From an uncultured Bacteroidales bacterium (GTDB lineage Bacteria; Bacteroidota; Bacteroidia; Bacteroidales; Paludibacteraceae), in contig ONBO01000005.1 of the NCBI GenBank assembly GCA_900316125.1, positions 1-64,000 of the forward strand: a stretch of 64,000 nt of DNA, given 5' to 3'. Position numbers and translations under genes: made by a program. Below the pieces are notes generated by a model. The model ran no database searches. It saw nothing but the letters and a program-made list of their open reading frames with translations, and had not been told where the DNA came from. Of this stretch, positions 23,960 through 33,277 are shown piece after piece. Within the stretch, counting starts at the first letter, position 1; each line of letters starts with the position of its first letter.

Positions 23960-25201
23960 TTAACTGCGTGTCTGTCCGTTTCCGTTTATGAGCCACTTGT
24001 ATGTGGTAAGTTCTGGCAGGGCCATAGGGCCTCGTGCGTGCAGTTTCTGTGTGCTTATGCCTATCTCAGCACCCATGCCAAACTGAGCTCCGTCTGTAAA
24101 GCTGGTTGGAGCGTTCACGTATACACACGCTGCATCCACTTCCTTCTGGAACTTGACGGCAGATGACTCATTCTCTGTTATAATGCACTCACTGTGCTTT
24201 GAGCTGAAGCGTGCAATATGCTCCAGTGCCTCGTCAAGTGACTCCACGGTCTTAAGACCCATGCGGTAATCCATAAACTCCTTACCAAAGGTGTTCTCAT
24301 TAGCCTTTTCAAGCAGATTATCTGGATATTTGCCCATAAGGAATGTGTATGCCTTAGCGTCAGCCTCTATCACCACATTCTTTTCCGCCAGCGGTTTGCA
24401 AATTTCTGGCAGATCTGACAGGCGTTTGCTGTTTATAATAAGGGTGTCAAGCGCGTTGCATACGCTAACACGGCGGGTCTTGGCGTTTGCAATAATGGCA
24501 GTACCCTTGGCAAGGTCTGCATCGGCGTCATAATAGGCGTGAACCACACCGGCACCTGTCTCAATTACAGGCACTTTGGAGTTCTCACGCACAAACTTGA
24601 TAAGACCTGCACCGCCTCTCGGAATTATAAGGTCCACATAGCCTACAGCATCCATAAGCTCGGCAGTAGCCTCACGGCCGGCAGGCATAAGGGTTATTAT
24701 GTTAGGGTCAAGACCATGAGCCTCAAGCACACCCTTTATGAGTTCAACTATCGCAAAATTTGAATTATATGCGTCTGTACCGCCCTTCAGCACACAAACA
24801 TTACCGCTCTTAAGGCACAGAGAGAATACATCAAAGCTAACATTAGGGCGAGCCTCATATATTATTCCTATAACGCCAAAAGGAACTGAGCGTTTCACAA
24901 GGTGCAGACCGTTAGGCAGTGTGCGCTCCTCCAAAACCTTGTCAAGCGGGCTTGGCAGAGTGGCAACCTTGCGCATGTCAGCAGCTATGCCTTTTATGCG
25001 CTCCTCTGTGAGCATAAGACGGTCATACATAGGGTTTGACTTATCCATCTTAGCCAAATCCTGCTCATTTGCCTTTAACAGCAGAAATGAGGCAGCCTCA
25101 GCGGCATCCGCCACATCAAGCAGCACACTGTTAATATCGTCGCCAGATACACGATTAAGTCTTCTTGAAGCCTCAAGGGCCAGTTCTTTCCAATTTTCCA
25201 T
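23960..25201 (-). CDS. proA: gamma-glutamyl phosphate reductase
   Basis: 413 residues from the ATG at 25201; an in-frame start at 25225 would overlap proB and is less likely. The catalytic cysteine region is [26 protein letters not shown] and the NAD(P)-binding loop [11 protein letters not shown] match the family. It reduces glutamyl-5-phosphate to the semialdehyde for proline synthesis. It lies 11 bp after proB. Confidence 0.95.
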   Translation of the reverse strand: MENWKELALEASRRLNRVSGDDINSVLLDVADAAEAASFLLLKANEQDLAKMDKSNPMYDRLMLTEERIKGIAADMRKVATLPSPLDKVLEERTLPNGLHLVKRSVPFGVIGIIYEARPNVSFDVFSLCLKSGNVCVLKGGTDAYNSNFAIVELIKGVLEAHGLDPNIITLMPAGREATAELMDAVGYVDLIIPRGGAGLIKFVRENSKVPVIETGAGVVHAYYDADADLAKGTAIIANAKTRRVSVCNALDTLIINSKRLSDLPEICKPLAEKNVVIEADAKAYTFLMGKYPDNLLEKANENTFGKEFMDYRMGLKTVESLDEALEHIARFSSKHSECIITENESSAVKFQKEVDAACVYVNAPTSFTDGAQFGMGAEIGISTQKLHARGPMALPELTTYKWLINGNGQTRS

Positions 25202-25212
25202 AATTTTAACCT

Positions 25213-26292
25213 TTAATTTACCCAAAGATAGTCATAAAGCACCGCTGGACGAAGGCCTTTTTTCCCGATGGATTGAACCATTTTTCTACTATCATACTGA
25301 GCCTTGCCAACACCTACCACACTACCCTCTTTGTCTTTGATATTTATAATATCACCCCTCTCAAAATCACCTTTTACATCAGTTATTCCCACAAACAGAA
25401 TGGATGAAGCCTTGTCAGAGAGGAGCACATCACGGGCGTTGTCATTTATAACAAGCTCACCTTTTGCAAAACTCTCACTATGGGCAATCCACTTCTTTAC
25501 GCTTGAAACCTCACGCTTGCTTGGCAGGAAAACCGTGCATACCTGATCTCCCTCTCCACTGAGCAGCGATGTAAGAATTCCGTCCTTCTTGCCGTTTGCT
25601 ATAATCACGGTGATACCCTCAGCCGCCACCTTACGGGCGATGTTTGTCTTGGTGAGCATACCGCCGCGCCCGAATGAGGACTTGGAGGTCTGTATATACT
25701 TGCTTAAATCCTGGTCCACCGCCACCTCTCTTATGACCTGCGATGCCGGGTCCTTAGGGTCTCCTGTGAATATGCCGTCTATATTGCTGAATATTATCAG
25801 AGCCTCGGCATCCATCATCGTGGCCACAAGACCTGAGAGTTCGTCATTATCTGTGAACATAAGCTCAGTAACAGAGATAGTGTCATTCTCATTAATTATA
25901 GGAATAACCCCATGCTGCAAAAGCTGTGCTATGCAATTCTTCTGGTTAAGGTAGTGGCCGCGTGTGGAAAGGCTCTCCTTAGTGGTAAGCACCTGTCCGC
26001 AGTAGATACCATGCTTTAGGAAAAGCTCATAGTACTCGTTTATGAGCCTTGCCTGCCCTATTGATGAGAATATCTGGCGTGCAGATACAGGATCCGGCTC
26101 TTTCTCCAGTTTCAGCGCACTTCTGCCAGAGGCCACAGCACCTGAGGAGATTAGAATAACCTCAATGCCTGCTGCGTGCAGTGCCGCCACCTGTTCAACA
26201 AGTGACGCCATGCGGTCTGTGTCAAGCGTGCCGTCCTTATGAGTCAGCACATTACTTCCTATCTTTATTGCTATGCGTTTGAAACGGAACAT
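25213..26292 (-). CDS. proB: glutamate 5-kinase with PUA domain
   Basis: 359 residues. The amino-acid kinase domain (about 1-255) has [21 protein letters not shown] and FGRGGMLTK. The C-terminal part (about 275-355) is a PUA domain, common in proline-regulated enzymes. It phosphorylates glutamate with ATP, first step of proline synthesis. Its ATG overlaps the stop of the acyl-CoA synthetase gene by one base and proA follows. Confidence 0.95.
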   Translation of the reverse strand: MFRFKRIAIKIGSNVLTHKDGTLDTDRMASLVEQVAALHAAGIEVILISSGAVASGRSALKLEKEPDPVSARQIFSSIGQARLINEYYELFLKHGIYCGQVLTTKESLSTRGHYLNQKNCIAQLLQHGVIPIINENDTISVTELMFTDNDELSGLVATMMDAEALIIFSNIDGIFTGDPKDPASQVIREVAVDQDLSKYIQTSKSSFGRGGMLTKTNIARKVAAEGITVIIANGKKDGILTSLLSGEGDQVCTVFLPSKREVSSVKKWIAHSESFAKGELVINDNARDVLLSDKASSILFVGITDVKGDFERGDIINIKDKEGSVVGVGKAQYDSRKMVQSIGKKGLRPAVLYDYLWVN

Positions 26293-27950
26293 TACTGTTT
26301 GTCTTTATTACGTATCTCCACTCTGCGTATCTTGCCGCTGATGGTCTTTGGAAGTTCATCCACAAACTCCATCACACGCGGATACTTGTACGGAGCGGTC
26401 TCCCTCTTCACATAATCCTGAAGCTCCTTTATAAGAGCCTCGCCAGCCTGAGCCTTGTATGCAGGGGCAAGCACTACAGTGGCTTTAACCACCTGACCAC
26501 GTATAGGGTCTGGAACGGCTGTTATGGCACACTCAACCACAGCAGGGTGTGACACAAGGGCGCTCTCCACCTCAAACGGGCCAATGCGGTAACCTGATGA
26601 CTTGATAACGTCATCATTTCTACCCACAAACCAGAAGTAGCCGTCCTCATCACGCCAAGCCTCGTCTCCAGTGTGATATATGCCGTTATTCCATGCGTCG
26701 TACGTCTTCTGCTCATCCTTTAGATAGCCCTTGAAGAGTCCGCAAGGCTTATCATCGGGGTTGGCCATGATAACAATCTCACCACGTTCACCCACCTCGG
26801 CAGGTTTGCCGTCATCCTTGATAATTGTAACATTGTATGCCGGATTAGGGCGTCCCATTGAGCCTGGCTTTGGCTCCATCCAAGGGGTGGTAAGCACTGT
26901 ACAGGTGGTCTCAGTCTGGCCAAAACCCTCTCTCAACTTAACACCTGTGAGCTTGTAGAACTCCTCATAAACACTCGGGTTAAGAGCCTCACCGGCTATG
27001 CAGCACCACTTGAGTGAAGAGAGGTCATACTTTGTTATATCCTCTTGTATCATAAAGCGGAAGATGGTAGGAGGGGCGCAGAATGATGTAATCTTGTACT
27101 CCTCTATCTTCTTAAGCATGTCAGCAGGGGTGAACTTCTCATGGTCATATACAAATATGGTGGCTCCGGCTATCATCTGTCCGTAAAGTTTGCCCCATAC
27201 CGCCTTGCCCCAGCCTGTGTCTGCCACGGTCAGGTGCAGGCTCTCCTCAGTGAGGTTATGCCAGTAACTGCCAGTAATAATATGTCCGAGCGGATATAGG
27301 AAGTCATGCGCCACCATCTTAGGCTCACCTGTAGTACCCGATGTGAAGAATATCAGCATCACATCTGAGTTCTCATTAACCTTCTCCGGCCTTACAAACG
27401 GTGCGGCGTTCTCAATACCCTTGGTAAAATCTTCAAAACCTTCTGGAATGAGCGGACCCACGGAAATCACATGCTCAAGTGTAGGGCAGTCTGGCTTTGC
27501 CTCAGCCACATGGTCAAGCACAACCTTCTCTCCCACACACACTATAGCCTTGATGTCAGCCTCATGACAGCGGTAAACAATATCCTTGCCTGTAAGCAGG
27601 TGGGTGGCAGGGATGACCACAGCACCAATCTTGTGCAGTGCCAGTATTGAGAACCAGAATTCATATCGGCGTTTAAGAATTAGAAGCACTTTATCACCCT
27701 TACCTATACCAAGGCTCATAAAATATGACGCAGTGCGGTCTGTCTTATCCTTAAGGTCAGCGTACGTAAAATCTATGTGCGCACCGTGGTCATTTGTCCA
27801 GCACATGGCACGCTTTGTGGGGCTCTCAGCAGCCCACGCATCAAGTACATCGTAGCCAAAATTAAAATTCTCAGGAACCTTTATCTTAAAGTTCTGTTCA
27901 AAGTCAGCCTGTGACGTGAACTGAGTCTTTTCTACAAATCTTTCTAACAT
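26292..27950 (-). CDS. AMP-forming acyl-CoA synthetase
   Basis: 552 residues of the ANL family. The P-loop-like motif is [12 protein letters not shown] (about residue 204), the ATP-binding motif is REGFGQTE and the hinge is [15 protein letters not shown]; the catalytic lysine lies in SGKIRR near the C-terminus. It activates a carboxylic acid to its CoA ester via an adenylate. The size fits the medium-chain or aromatic acid type, but the substrate cannot be told. The XRE-cupin gene 3 bp upstream is probably its regulator. Confidence 0.9.
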   Translation of the reverse strand: MLERFVEKTQFTSQADFEQNFKIKVPENFNFGYDVLDAWAAESPTKRAMCWTNDHGAHIDFTYADLKDKTDRTASYFMSLGIGKGDKVLLILKRRYEFWFSILALHKIGAVVIPATHLLTGKDIVYRCHEADIKAIVCVGEKVVLDHVAEAKPDCPTLEHVISVGPLIPEGFEDFTKGIENAAPFVRPEKVNENSDVMLIFFTSGTTGEPKMVAHDFLYPLGHIITGSYWHNLTEESLHLTVADTGWGKAVWGKLYGQMIAGATIFVYDHEKFTPADMLKKIEEYKITSFCAPPTIFRFMIQEDITKYDLSSLKWCCIAGEALNPSVYEEFYKLTGVKLREGFGQTETTCTVLTTPWMEPKPGSMGRPNPAYNVTIIKDDGKPAEVGERGEIVIMANPDDKPCGLFKGYLKDEQKTYDAWNNGIYHTGDEAWRDEDGYFWFVGRNDDVIKSSGYRIGPFEVESALVSHPAVVECAITAVPDPIRGQVVKATVVLAPAYKAQAGEALIKELQDYVKRETAPYKYPRVMEFVDELPKTISGKIRRVEIRNKDKQ

Positions 27951-27953
27951 ATC

Positions 27954-28436
27954 CTATAGTATTATTATCATAACCTCTTCAAGTGTTATCTCTTTACCGT
28001 CAATGCTCAGCAGCATCCTGCCCTTCTCCACCAGGTTGAACTCCTGGCCTGGGTGTGAGTTCAGATGCATAGGGGCGTCGCTTGGATCCACTGTAACCAG
28101 GAACGGAGTGGCTTTGGCGCCACGGAATCCGCCTGCAAGATCACGGTACTTGTACGCCTTGCTGCGCTCCACTGATATACCGCCACCCTTGCGGGTTACA
28201 AAATAGGTCTGGGCATGGGTCTCATCGCCGTTAATAAGAACCGCTGTGTCAATGCCAAACACCTGACCCACCTTGCACAGGTAGTTCATTGGTATGTCCG
28301 CATTGCCGCTTTCATATAGATTGTACTGATCTTCAGTAATATCCGTCTTGGCAGCCATCTCAGAGGCGGATATCTCCAGAGCGTCACGCAATCCGTGAAG
28401 TCTCTGAGCAATCTCACTAATCTGCTGATTTATCAT
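27954..28436 (-). CDS. XRE-cupin transcriptional regulator, C-terminus shortened
   Basis: 160 residues. HTH at about 12-65 (SASEMAAKTDITEDQYNLYESG), then a cupin beginning near residue 105 (HPGQEFNLVEKGRML). The frame ends in ITLEEVMIIIL, where relatives continue with the second cupin motif and its histidine (about 25-50 more residues). The second cupin motif is therefore missing, and the stop lies right at the synthetase start. Such proteins regulate adjacent acyl-CoA synthetase genes. The truncation probably affects ligand sensing but leaves the DNA-binding part. Confidence 0.78.
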   Translation of the reverse strand: MINQQISEIAQRLHGLRDALEISASEMAAKTDITEDQYNLYESGNADIPMNYLCKVGQVFGIDTAVLINGDETHAQTYFVTRKGGGISVERSKAYKYRDLAGGFRGAKATPFLVTVDPSDAPMHLNSHPGQEFNLVEKGRMLLSIDGKEITLEEVMIIIL

Positions 28437-28508
28437 AACTTACAGTTTTAGATGTAACAAAATGTTAAAATCAATTTACAAAAAACAGCCGTTTTTGCAT
28501 ATTTGGGA

Positions 28509-28548
28509 CAAAGGTATAAAAATACTTTTAAAAAAATTACTACCTTTG
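28509..28548. promoter_or_regulatory. divergent promoters for XRE-cupin operon and PCMD gene
   Basis: The -7 element TACCTTTG lies on the minus strand at 28516-28509 and on the plus strand at 28541-28548. The two are separated by 24 bp. Predicted starts lie about 65 bp and 10 bp before the respective genes. Confidence 0.6.
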
Positions 28549-28566
28549 CGCCCTATTATTTGATTA

Positions 28567-29535
28567 ATGTACAAAAAGTTAATGTTACGCAAACTATTAC
28601 CAGTTATGGCTGCCGCTATTATAAGCCTTTTAGCGTCAGCGCAGACAGAGCCCATAAAGTATGGTGATTTTGAGAGCTGGACCACACGTGACGTAAAGGA
28701 GTCAGGCCTTATTGGAGGCAATACTAAGACTATCTACGTGGTAGGACCTGACAGGCACATTCCAAAGGACAGCCTTGCACCATACAAATATTCAGAGAAC
28801 ACAATATGGACATCTTCAAATGTGTACGCCAAAGTGGCGGGCATAGTAAAGGCTAGTAATACAGTAAGACCTGAGCCGCGCGGCGACAACGGCACATGCT
28901 GCCGCCTTGAGACAAAGATTGACGGTATCAAGGTGCTCGGCCTCATTAATGTGAACGTCCTTGTTTCAGGCAGTATCTTCTTCGGCCAGACTCTGGAGCC
29001 GATAAAGAGTTCAAATGACCCCTACTGCAATCTTGACTTCGGCGTGCCTTTTAACCGCAAACCAAAAGCCTTAGTACTTGATTACAAGTGTCTTATCTCA
29101 CAGAACAACTTTGTGGAGAAATGGCCGGGCATAGGGCACAAGACCATAGACGGCATACAAGACCAGGCAGAGTTCTGGGTATATCTGCAGAAACGTTGGG
29201 AGGATCCAGACGGCACCATACACGCCCTGCGCATAGGCACAGCCCGTGAGCGTCTTGACCATGACGTGCCGGAGTGGCAGAACGGCCACAGAGTGGAAAT
29301 CCATTACGGCGATATCTCCAAGACAGATTATTTCAAAGCCTATATGGCTCTTAACGGCCCGTACAGAGCCATGAACAGCAAAGGCAAGATTGTCCCTATA
29401 ATAGAGGAGGGTTGGGGCACCGCCCTTGACACCCCTACACACGTCATTGTGATGATAACGGCAGGCAACCAGGGCGCCTTCATAGGCACACCGGGCAACA
29501 CTCTATGGGTGGACAACATTCAATGGGAATTCTAA
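28567..29535 (+). CDS. PCMD-domain secreted protein
   Basis: 322 residues with a signal peptide (cleavage near LLASAQ, about residue 26). The rest fits the PCMD (putative carbohydrate metabolism) domain: the opening KYGDFESW and the closing GNTLWVDNIQWEF are typical. Internal W-rich segments suggest a beta-sandwich. The role of the family is not established; members are common on the surface of Bacteroidota. It starts 14 bp before the reductase gene in the same direction, so it may be co-transcribed with it. An alternative start is at 28582. Confidence 0.75.
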   Translation: MYKKLMLRKLLPVMAAAIISLLASAQTEPIKYGDFESWTTRDVKESGLIGGNTKTIYVVGPDRHIPKDSLAPYKYSENTIWTSSNVYAKVAGIVKASNTVRPEPRGDNGTCCRLETKIDGIKVLGLINVNVLVSGSIFFGQTLEPIKSSNDPYCNLDFGVPFNRKPKALVLDYKCLISQNNFVEKWPGIGHKTIDGIQDQAEFWVYLQKRWEDPDGTIHALRIGTARERLDHDVPEWQNGHRVEIHYGDISKTDYFKAYMALNGPYRAMNSKGKIVPIIEEGWGTALDTPTHVIVMITAGNQGAFIGTPGNTLWVDNIQWEF

Positions 29536-29549
29536 AATAAAATAAAGTT

Positions 29550-30323
29550 ATGCACCTTAGTCTTGAAAATTTCAACTTCCTGCTCTTTATAATGGGCGTA
29601 GTGGGGCTCGTGGTATTCGTATGCCTCTATTTTGTAGAGGCCGGCTACGGCAAAATGATTAGTGAAAAATGGGGCCCTGCCATCAACAACAAAGCAGCAT
29701 GGGTGGTTATGGAGTGCCCAGTGTTCTTTGTAATGCTCTATCTATGGGCCACATCTGAACGCACATGGGAGATAGCCCCTCTGGTTATGTTCCTTATATT
29801 CCAGACCCACTATTTCCAGCGCTCGTTCATATTCCCAATGCTACTTAAGGGCAAGAGCAAGATGCCTATCTTCATCATGCTTATGGGCGTCACCTTCAAC
29901 CTTATAAACGGTTACATTCAAGGCTACTGGATATTCTATCTTTCGCCAGCTGACATGTACACAATAGACTGGTTCCTCACCCCGATGTTTATCATAGGCA
30001 CCTGCATTTTTATAGCAGGAATCTGCATAAACCTGCACTCAGACCACGTTATACGCAATCTGCGCAAGCCTGGTGACACCAAGCACTATCTGCCAAAGGA
30101 TGGAATGTACAAGTATGTATGCTCCGCAAACTACTTTGGTGAGATTCTGGAGTGGCTGGGCTGGGCCATACTCACATGGTCTTGGGCTGGTCTTGTATTC
30201 TTCTGGTGGACATGCGCCAACCTGGTGCCAAGAGCTAATGCCATCTACAAGAAATACAAGGAGGAGTTCGCCGATGAATTTGATGAGAAACGTTTAAAGA
30301 GAGTTATACCATTTATCTATTAA
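29550..30323 (+). CDS. steroid 5-alpha-reductase-family membrane enzyme
   Basis: 257 residues with about six membrane segments. The C-terminal part has the 3-oxo-5-alpha-steroid 4-dehydrogenase pattern: NLHSDHVIRNLRKPGD, a YKYVCSANYFGEILEW motif and the family end KKYKEEF. The family reduces a 3-oxo-4-ene double bond of steroids with NADPH; gut Bacteroidota homologues act on hormones and bile acids. The Old Yellow Enzyme gene follows after 2 bp. The real substrate needs testing; other long-chain enones are possible. Confidence 0.85.
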   Translation: MHLSLENFNFLLFIMGVVGLVVFVCLYFVEAGYGKMISEKWGPAINNKAAWVVMECPVFFVMLYLWATSERTWEIAPLVMFLIFQTHYFQRSFIFPMLLKGKSKMPIFIMLMGVTFNLINGYIQGYWIFYLSPADMYTIDWFLTPMFIIGTCIFIAGICINLHSDHVIRNLRKPGDTKHYLPKDGMYKYVCSANYFGEILEWLGWAILTWSWAGLVFFWWTCANLVPRANAIYKKYKEEFADEFDEKRLKRVIPFIY

Positions 30324-30325
30324 TT

Positions 30326-31555
30326 ATGAGTAAGCTGTTCACCCCCTTTAAGTTAGGGCCTATAACACTGAGGAACAGAACTATCCGTTCCGCTGCATTT
30401 GAGAACATGGCGTATAATAACTCGCCATCAGAGGATTTGTTCAACTACCATACAAGCGTAGCCAAGGGCGGCATTGGTATGACAACCGTAGCCTACTGCG
30501 CAGTTAACAAGAGCGGTGTATCATTTAATGCTCAGCTCTGGATGCGTCCTGAGATTATTCCTGATTTGAAGAAACTCACTGACGCCATCCACGCAGAGGG
30601 TGCCAAGGCAAGCATTCAGCTTGGTCACTGCGGTAACATGACACACTTCTACACCTGTGGTTGCATGCCAGTAGGTGCATCAAGCGGATTTAACCTATAC
30701 TCCCCTACCATTGTACGCGGTCTCAAGGTTCCTGAGATAAAGGCGCTTGTAAAAGACTTTGGCAAGGCAGTGGATATGTGCCGTGAGGCTGGTTTTGACT
30801 GCGTTGAGATTCACGCAGGCCACGGATATCTCATATCCCAGTTTATATCTCCGTACACAAACCACCGCAAGGATGAGTACGGCGGCAGCCTTGAGAACCG
30901 TATGCGCTTTATGAAAGAGGTTCTTGCTGAGGTTATGGAGCACGCCAAGGATGATATGGCTGTGGTTGTAAAGACCAATATGTTTGACGGCTTTAAGAGC
31001 GGTATGCAACTGCCAGACTGCATCACAGTGGCTAAGGAGATAGAGAAGGCCGGAGTGCACGGCATTGTTCTCAGCGCCGGTTTTGTGAGCAAAGCCCCTA
31101 TGCACGTTATGCGTGGCGCAATGCCTCTCAAGACCCTCGGCCATTATATGGACCCATGGCGCTACTGGTGGCTGAAACTCGGATTGAAGATAGCCGGCCG
31201 CCTTATGATACCTACCGTTCCTTTCAAGGAGACATACTTCCTTGAGGATGCCAAGAAGTTCCGTGCAGAAATCAAGTGCCCGCTCGTATATGTGGGTGGT
31301 GTGGTTAGCCGTGCAAACTGCGAGACAGTGCTTGACAGCGGATTTGAGCTTATCCAAATGGCTCGTGTGCTCGTTAATGACCCTGCCTTTGTAAACCACA
31401 TGAAGGAGTCAGATGAGAGCTACCACAGCACCTGCAAGCACTCTAACTACTGCATTGGCCGTATGTACACTCTTGAAATGAAATGCCACCACTGCGTGGA
31501 GAACCTGCCTAAGAAACTCCAGAAGGAGATTGAAGAGGCGGAGAAGAACCTCTGA
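30326..31555 (+). CDS. Old Yellow Enzyme-family flavin oxidoreductase (BaiCD/5-beta-reductase-like)
   Basis: 409 residues, an FMN-binding TIM barrel with LGPITLRNRTIRS at the start, the active-site HAGHGYLISQFISPYTNHR and the EYGGSLENR segment. It lacks the C-terminal FAD and NAD domains of full-length BaiCD. The C-terminus holds four cysteines as C-x6-C and C-x2-C (CKHSNYC, CHHC), which may bind a metal or Fe-S cluster. It follows the 5-alpha-reductase gene by 2 bp, so the two likely act on the same substrate. Related gut enzymes reduce 3-oxo-4-ene bile acids. Function is inferred. Confidence 0.85.
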   Translation: MSKLFTPFKLGPITLRNRTIRSAAFENMAYNNSPSEDLFNYHTSVAKGGIGMTTVAYCAVNKSGVSFNAQLWMRPEIIPDLKKLTDAIHAEGAKASIQLGHCGNMTHFYTCGCMPVGASSGFNLYSPTIVRGLKVPEIKALVKDFGKAVDMCREAGFDCVEIHAGHGYLISQFISPYTNHRKDEYGGSLENRMRFMKEVLAEVMEHAKDDMAVVVKTNMFDGFKSGMQLPDCITVAKEIEKAGVHGIVLSAGFVSKAPMHVMRGAMPLKTLGHYMDPWRYWWLKLGLKIAGRLMIPTVPFKETYFLEDAKKFRAEIKCPLVYVGGVVSRANCETVLDSGFELIQMARVLVNDPAFVNHMKESDESYHSTCKHSNYCIGRMYTLEMKCHHCVENLPKKLQKEIEEAEKNL

Positions 31556-31582
31556 TCAGATAAATTCTAAATATCTTTTATA

Positions 31583-31618
31583 AAAGAAAACCTCTCCAAA
31601 AGTGGAGAGGTTTTCTTT
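31583..31618. terminator. bidirectional hairpin terminator
   Basis: AAAGAAAACCTCTCC at 31583-31597 pairs perfectly with GGAGAGGTTTTCTTT at 31604-31618 across a 6-base loop. A- and T-tracts at the two ends suit both directions. It separates the reductase pair from the minus-strand genes to its right. Confidence 0.85.
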
Positions 31619-31619
31619 G

Positions 31620-32048
31620 TTATATCACCCTTTCAAATGTCATAGGGAACGCAGCCTTGTAGAGAATGGTTCCATCGGCGTTTTCCACCACCTCATCCCA
31701 AGGAGATTGCTCCTCACCGCATATTTCACGGAACTCTTCTGAATTAATCAGAATCTTGCCGTCCTCCTCTTTCCACTCTTTTGATTCTACTGTAAAGAGA
31801 CCGTCAGGTCCAAGCGCCTCCTTCTCCTCATCACTCAGTTCATCCATTGACATTCCCTCTGGTAGCGGAATCTTGTGAATAAACTGTCCGTCTTCTGTAA
31901 ACTCATAGATGGCTGTACCCATCATGCGCTCTTCACTGTCCTCGCTCTCAAGGAACTGCTCACGTGTCTTAATCACTTTTTTTGGAGCATCATTCTCTAT
32001 TTCAATGTACTCCATGGCCTTTAATTGCCATTTACCTAAAAATTTCAT
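31620..32048 (-). CDS. conserved small protein, lipocalin-like in outline
   Basis: 142 residues, acidic, no signal peptide. It begins MKFLGKWQLK and alternates predicted beta strands (AIYEFTEDGQFIHK, TVESKEWKEEDGKI, TILYKAAFPMTFERV), as in small beta-barrel proteins. No catalytic motif is visible. It lies 25 bp after the higA stop in the same direction and may be co-transcribed with it. I do not recognise a function. Confidence 0.6.
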   Translation of the reverse strand: MKFLGKWQLKAMEYIEIENDAPKKVIKTREQFLESEDSEERMMGTAIYEFTEDGQFIHKIPLPEGMSMDELSDEEKEALGPDGLFTVESKEWKEEDGKILINSEEFREICGEEQSPWDEVVENADGTILYKAAFPMTFERVI

Positions 32049-32073
32049 AATTATGTAGTTGTTTGTAAGTTAT

Positions 32074-32433
32074 TCATAATCTCATCATAGTTGCAGGAGA
32101 GATACTGAGTATTCTACAAATTTCACCTGCTACACGTAGAGAGGGCTCTGATTTGCCCGCCACAAAATCACTAATCCTTGAAGGGCTTAGTCCAAGTTCT
32201 ATCGCCAACTGTTTTTGTGTCATGTTCTTCTCTGTCAACGCGTCAGAAATAACTTCTGCTACAGAAGGCTTCTCTATTGGGAAATGCTCTTTCTCGTATT
32301 CTATAACAATATCAGACATCAAAGACAATTCTATTGCCAGTGGATCATTTCTACTTGCATCATCTGTTATAGGAAGAAGTTCTTCGATTCGTTTAAGTGC
32401 AAAGTTGTACTGTTTTTCAGAAATTGCTGTCAT
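32074..32433 (-). CDS. higA: HigA-like XRE antitoxin
   Basis: 119 residues. The helix-turn-helix lies at about 70-115 (MTQKQLAIELGLSPSRISDFVAG). The N-terminal 60 residues are helical and probably contact the toxin. HigA proteins bind HigB and repress the operon. The toxin gene lies 12 bp upstream, the usual HigB-first order. Confidence 0.85.
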   Translation of the reverse strand: MTAISEKQYNFALKRIEELLPITDDASRNDPLAIELSLMSDIVIEYEKEHFPIEKPSVAEVISDALTEKNMTQKQLAIELGLSPSRISDFVAGKSEPSLRVAGEICRILSISPATMMRL

Positions 32434-32445
32434 CTTGTTAAATAA

Positions 32446-32745
32446 TTAAATAGTTGAACAATCTATTTTGTCATAATCCTTGTGAGTGCCTACCCAACGT
32501 ATAAAAACATATCCCATCACAAACTTTATTACTACAACAAGCCTGTATTTGTTTCCATGAATGTTGAAAACATAGTGCTGATTCCCCACATAATCTGCAG
32601 AAGGAAAATCTTCCCTAATTTCATTAAAATTTGCCCATTGTGCATCCTCAACAACCTCATACCACCGTTCAAGGGAAGCTTTAGATTGATTATTCCCTGG
32701 GGCATTATAAAACTCGACCAATTTTCTGTGAGATACAATTCTCAT
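32446..32745 (-). CDS. higB: HigB-like mRNA interferase toxin
   Basis: 99 residues from ATG at 32745; the longer reading from 32790 adds an unusual hydrophobic leader. It matches the HigB family: MRIVSHRKLVEFY at the start, YVFNIHGNKYRLVV in the middle and FIRWVGTHKDYDKID at the end, where the basic and aromatic residues form the RNase site. It is predicted to cut mRNA at the ribosome unless bound by HigA. Confidence 0.88.
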   Translation of the reverse strand: MRIVSHRKLVEFYNAPGNNQSKASLERWYEVVEDAQWANFNEIREDFPSADYVGNQHYVFNIHGNKYRLVVVIKFVMGYVFIRWVGTHKDYDKIDCSTI

Positions 32746-32899
32746 ATCATTTACATGATTTAGCAACAGATAGATAATGCAAAAATACAAATAAATTCTG
32801 GAAAATAAAATTTTTTCCGTGTTTTATCGCGAGTAATCAAACAAGAGGCTGGGGTTCTTACTATATTCAATCGAAATAGAGCATGTTAAAATTTTTTAG

Positions 32900-33225
32900 T
32901 ATCTTTGCAACTGCTGCGTTGTCTTTTATTGTTAAAAGACTGTTAAATAACGTGGCTGACATATTTAAGGCGTTTGCTAACGCTTTGTTTTGACGTTCTG
33001 AAATCCTGGAAAAATTTCAAATTCTCATCAAAAACAAGGCAACGTAAATGTCCCGTAGGTGTGTTATACTCAGAATGACCTATTCTCATACAAATGAGAA
33101 TAGTGTTGTTACGTGTTATACATATCGGCGTGGGGCTATGCGTTGCTCGTTTCGATGGGATGGGCAATTCCAGGAGCCTCAGAACGTGAACCGAGCAATA
33201 GTCTGGGCTTCACGCTTTTTATTTA
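32900..33225 (+). ncRNA. candidate structured RNA, unknown family, with promoter and terminator-like end
   Basis: A -7 element TATCTTTG lies at 32900-32907. Downstream are a perfect 7-bp hairpin GTCTTTT/AAAAGAC (32931-32940 region), GCGTT/AACGC (about 32970-32983), a perfect 10-bp hairpin CTATTCTCAT/ATGAGAATAG (33080-33103), a long pairing ACGTTCTG-AAA-TCCTGGAA (32993-33011) with TTCCAGGA-GCCT-CAGAACGT (33168-33187), and GCGTGGGGC...TGCTCG (33128-33149) with CGAGCA...GCTTCACGC (33192-33215), followed by CTTTTTATTT. The last two pairings interlock like a pseudoknot. No coding frame is convincing. I do not recognise it as tmRNA, RNase P or SRP RNA. Confidence 0.5.
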
Positions 33226-33277
33226 ATTTGAACTAATACGGGGAAATAGAAGTCCTTTCCTTGTCATTTAAATAATT

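Noticed and set aside
32900-33225. tmRNA, RNase P RNA, SRP RNA, or a cobalamin or TPP riboswitch
   Set aside because: I could not find the tRNA-like ends, the RNase P GAGGAAAGUC core, the SRP loop or the B12 and TPP box motifs.
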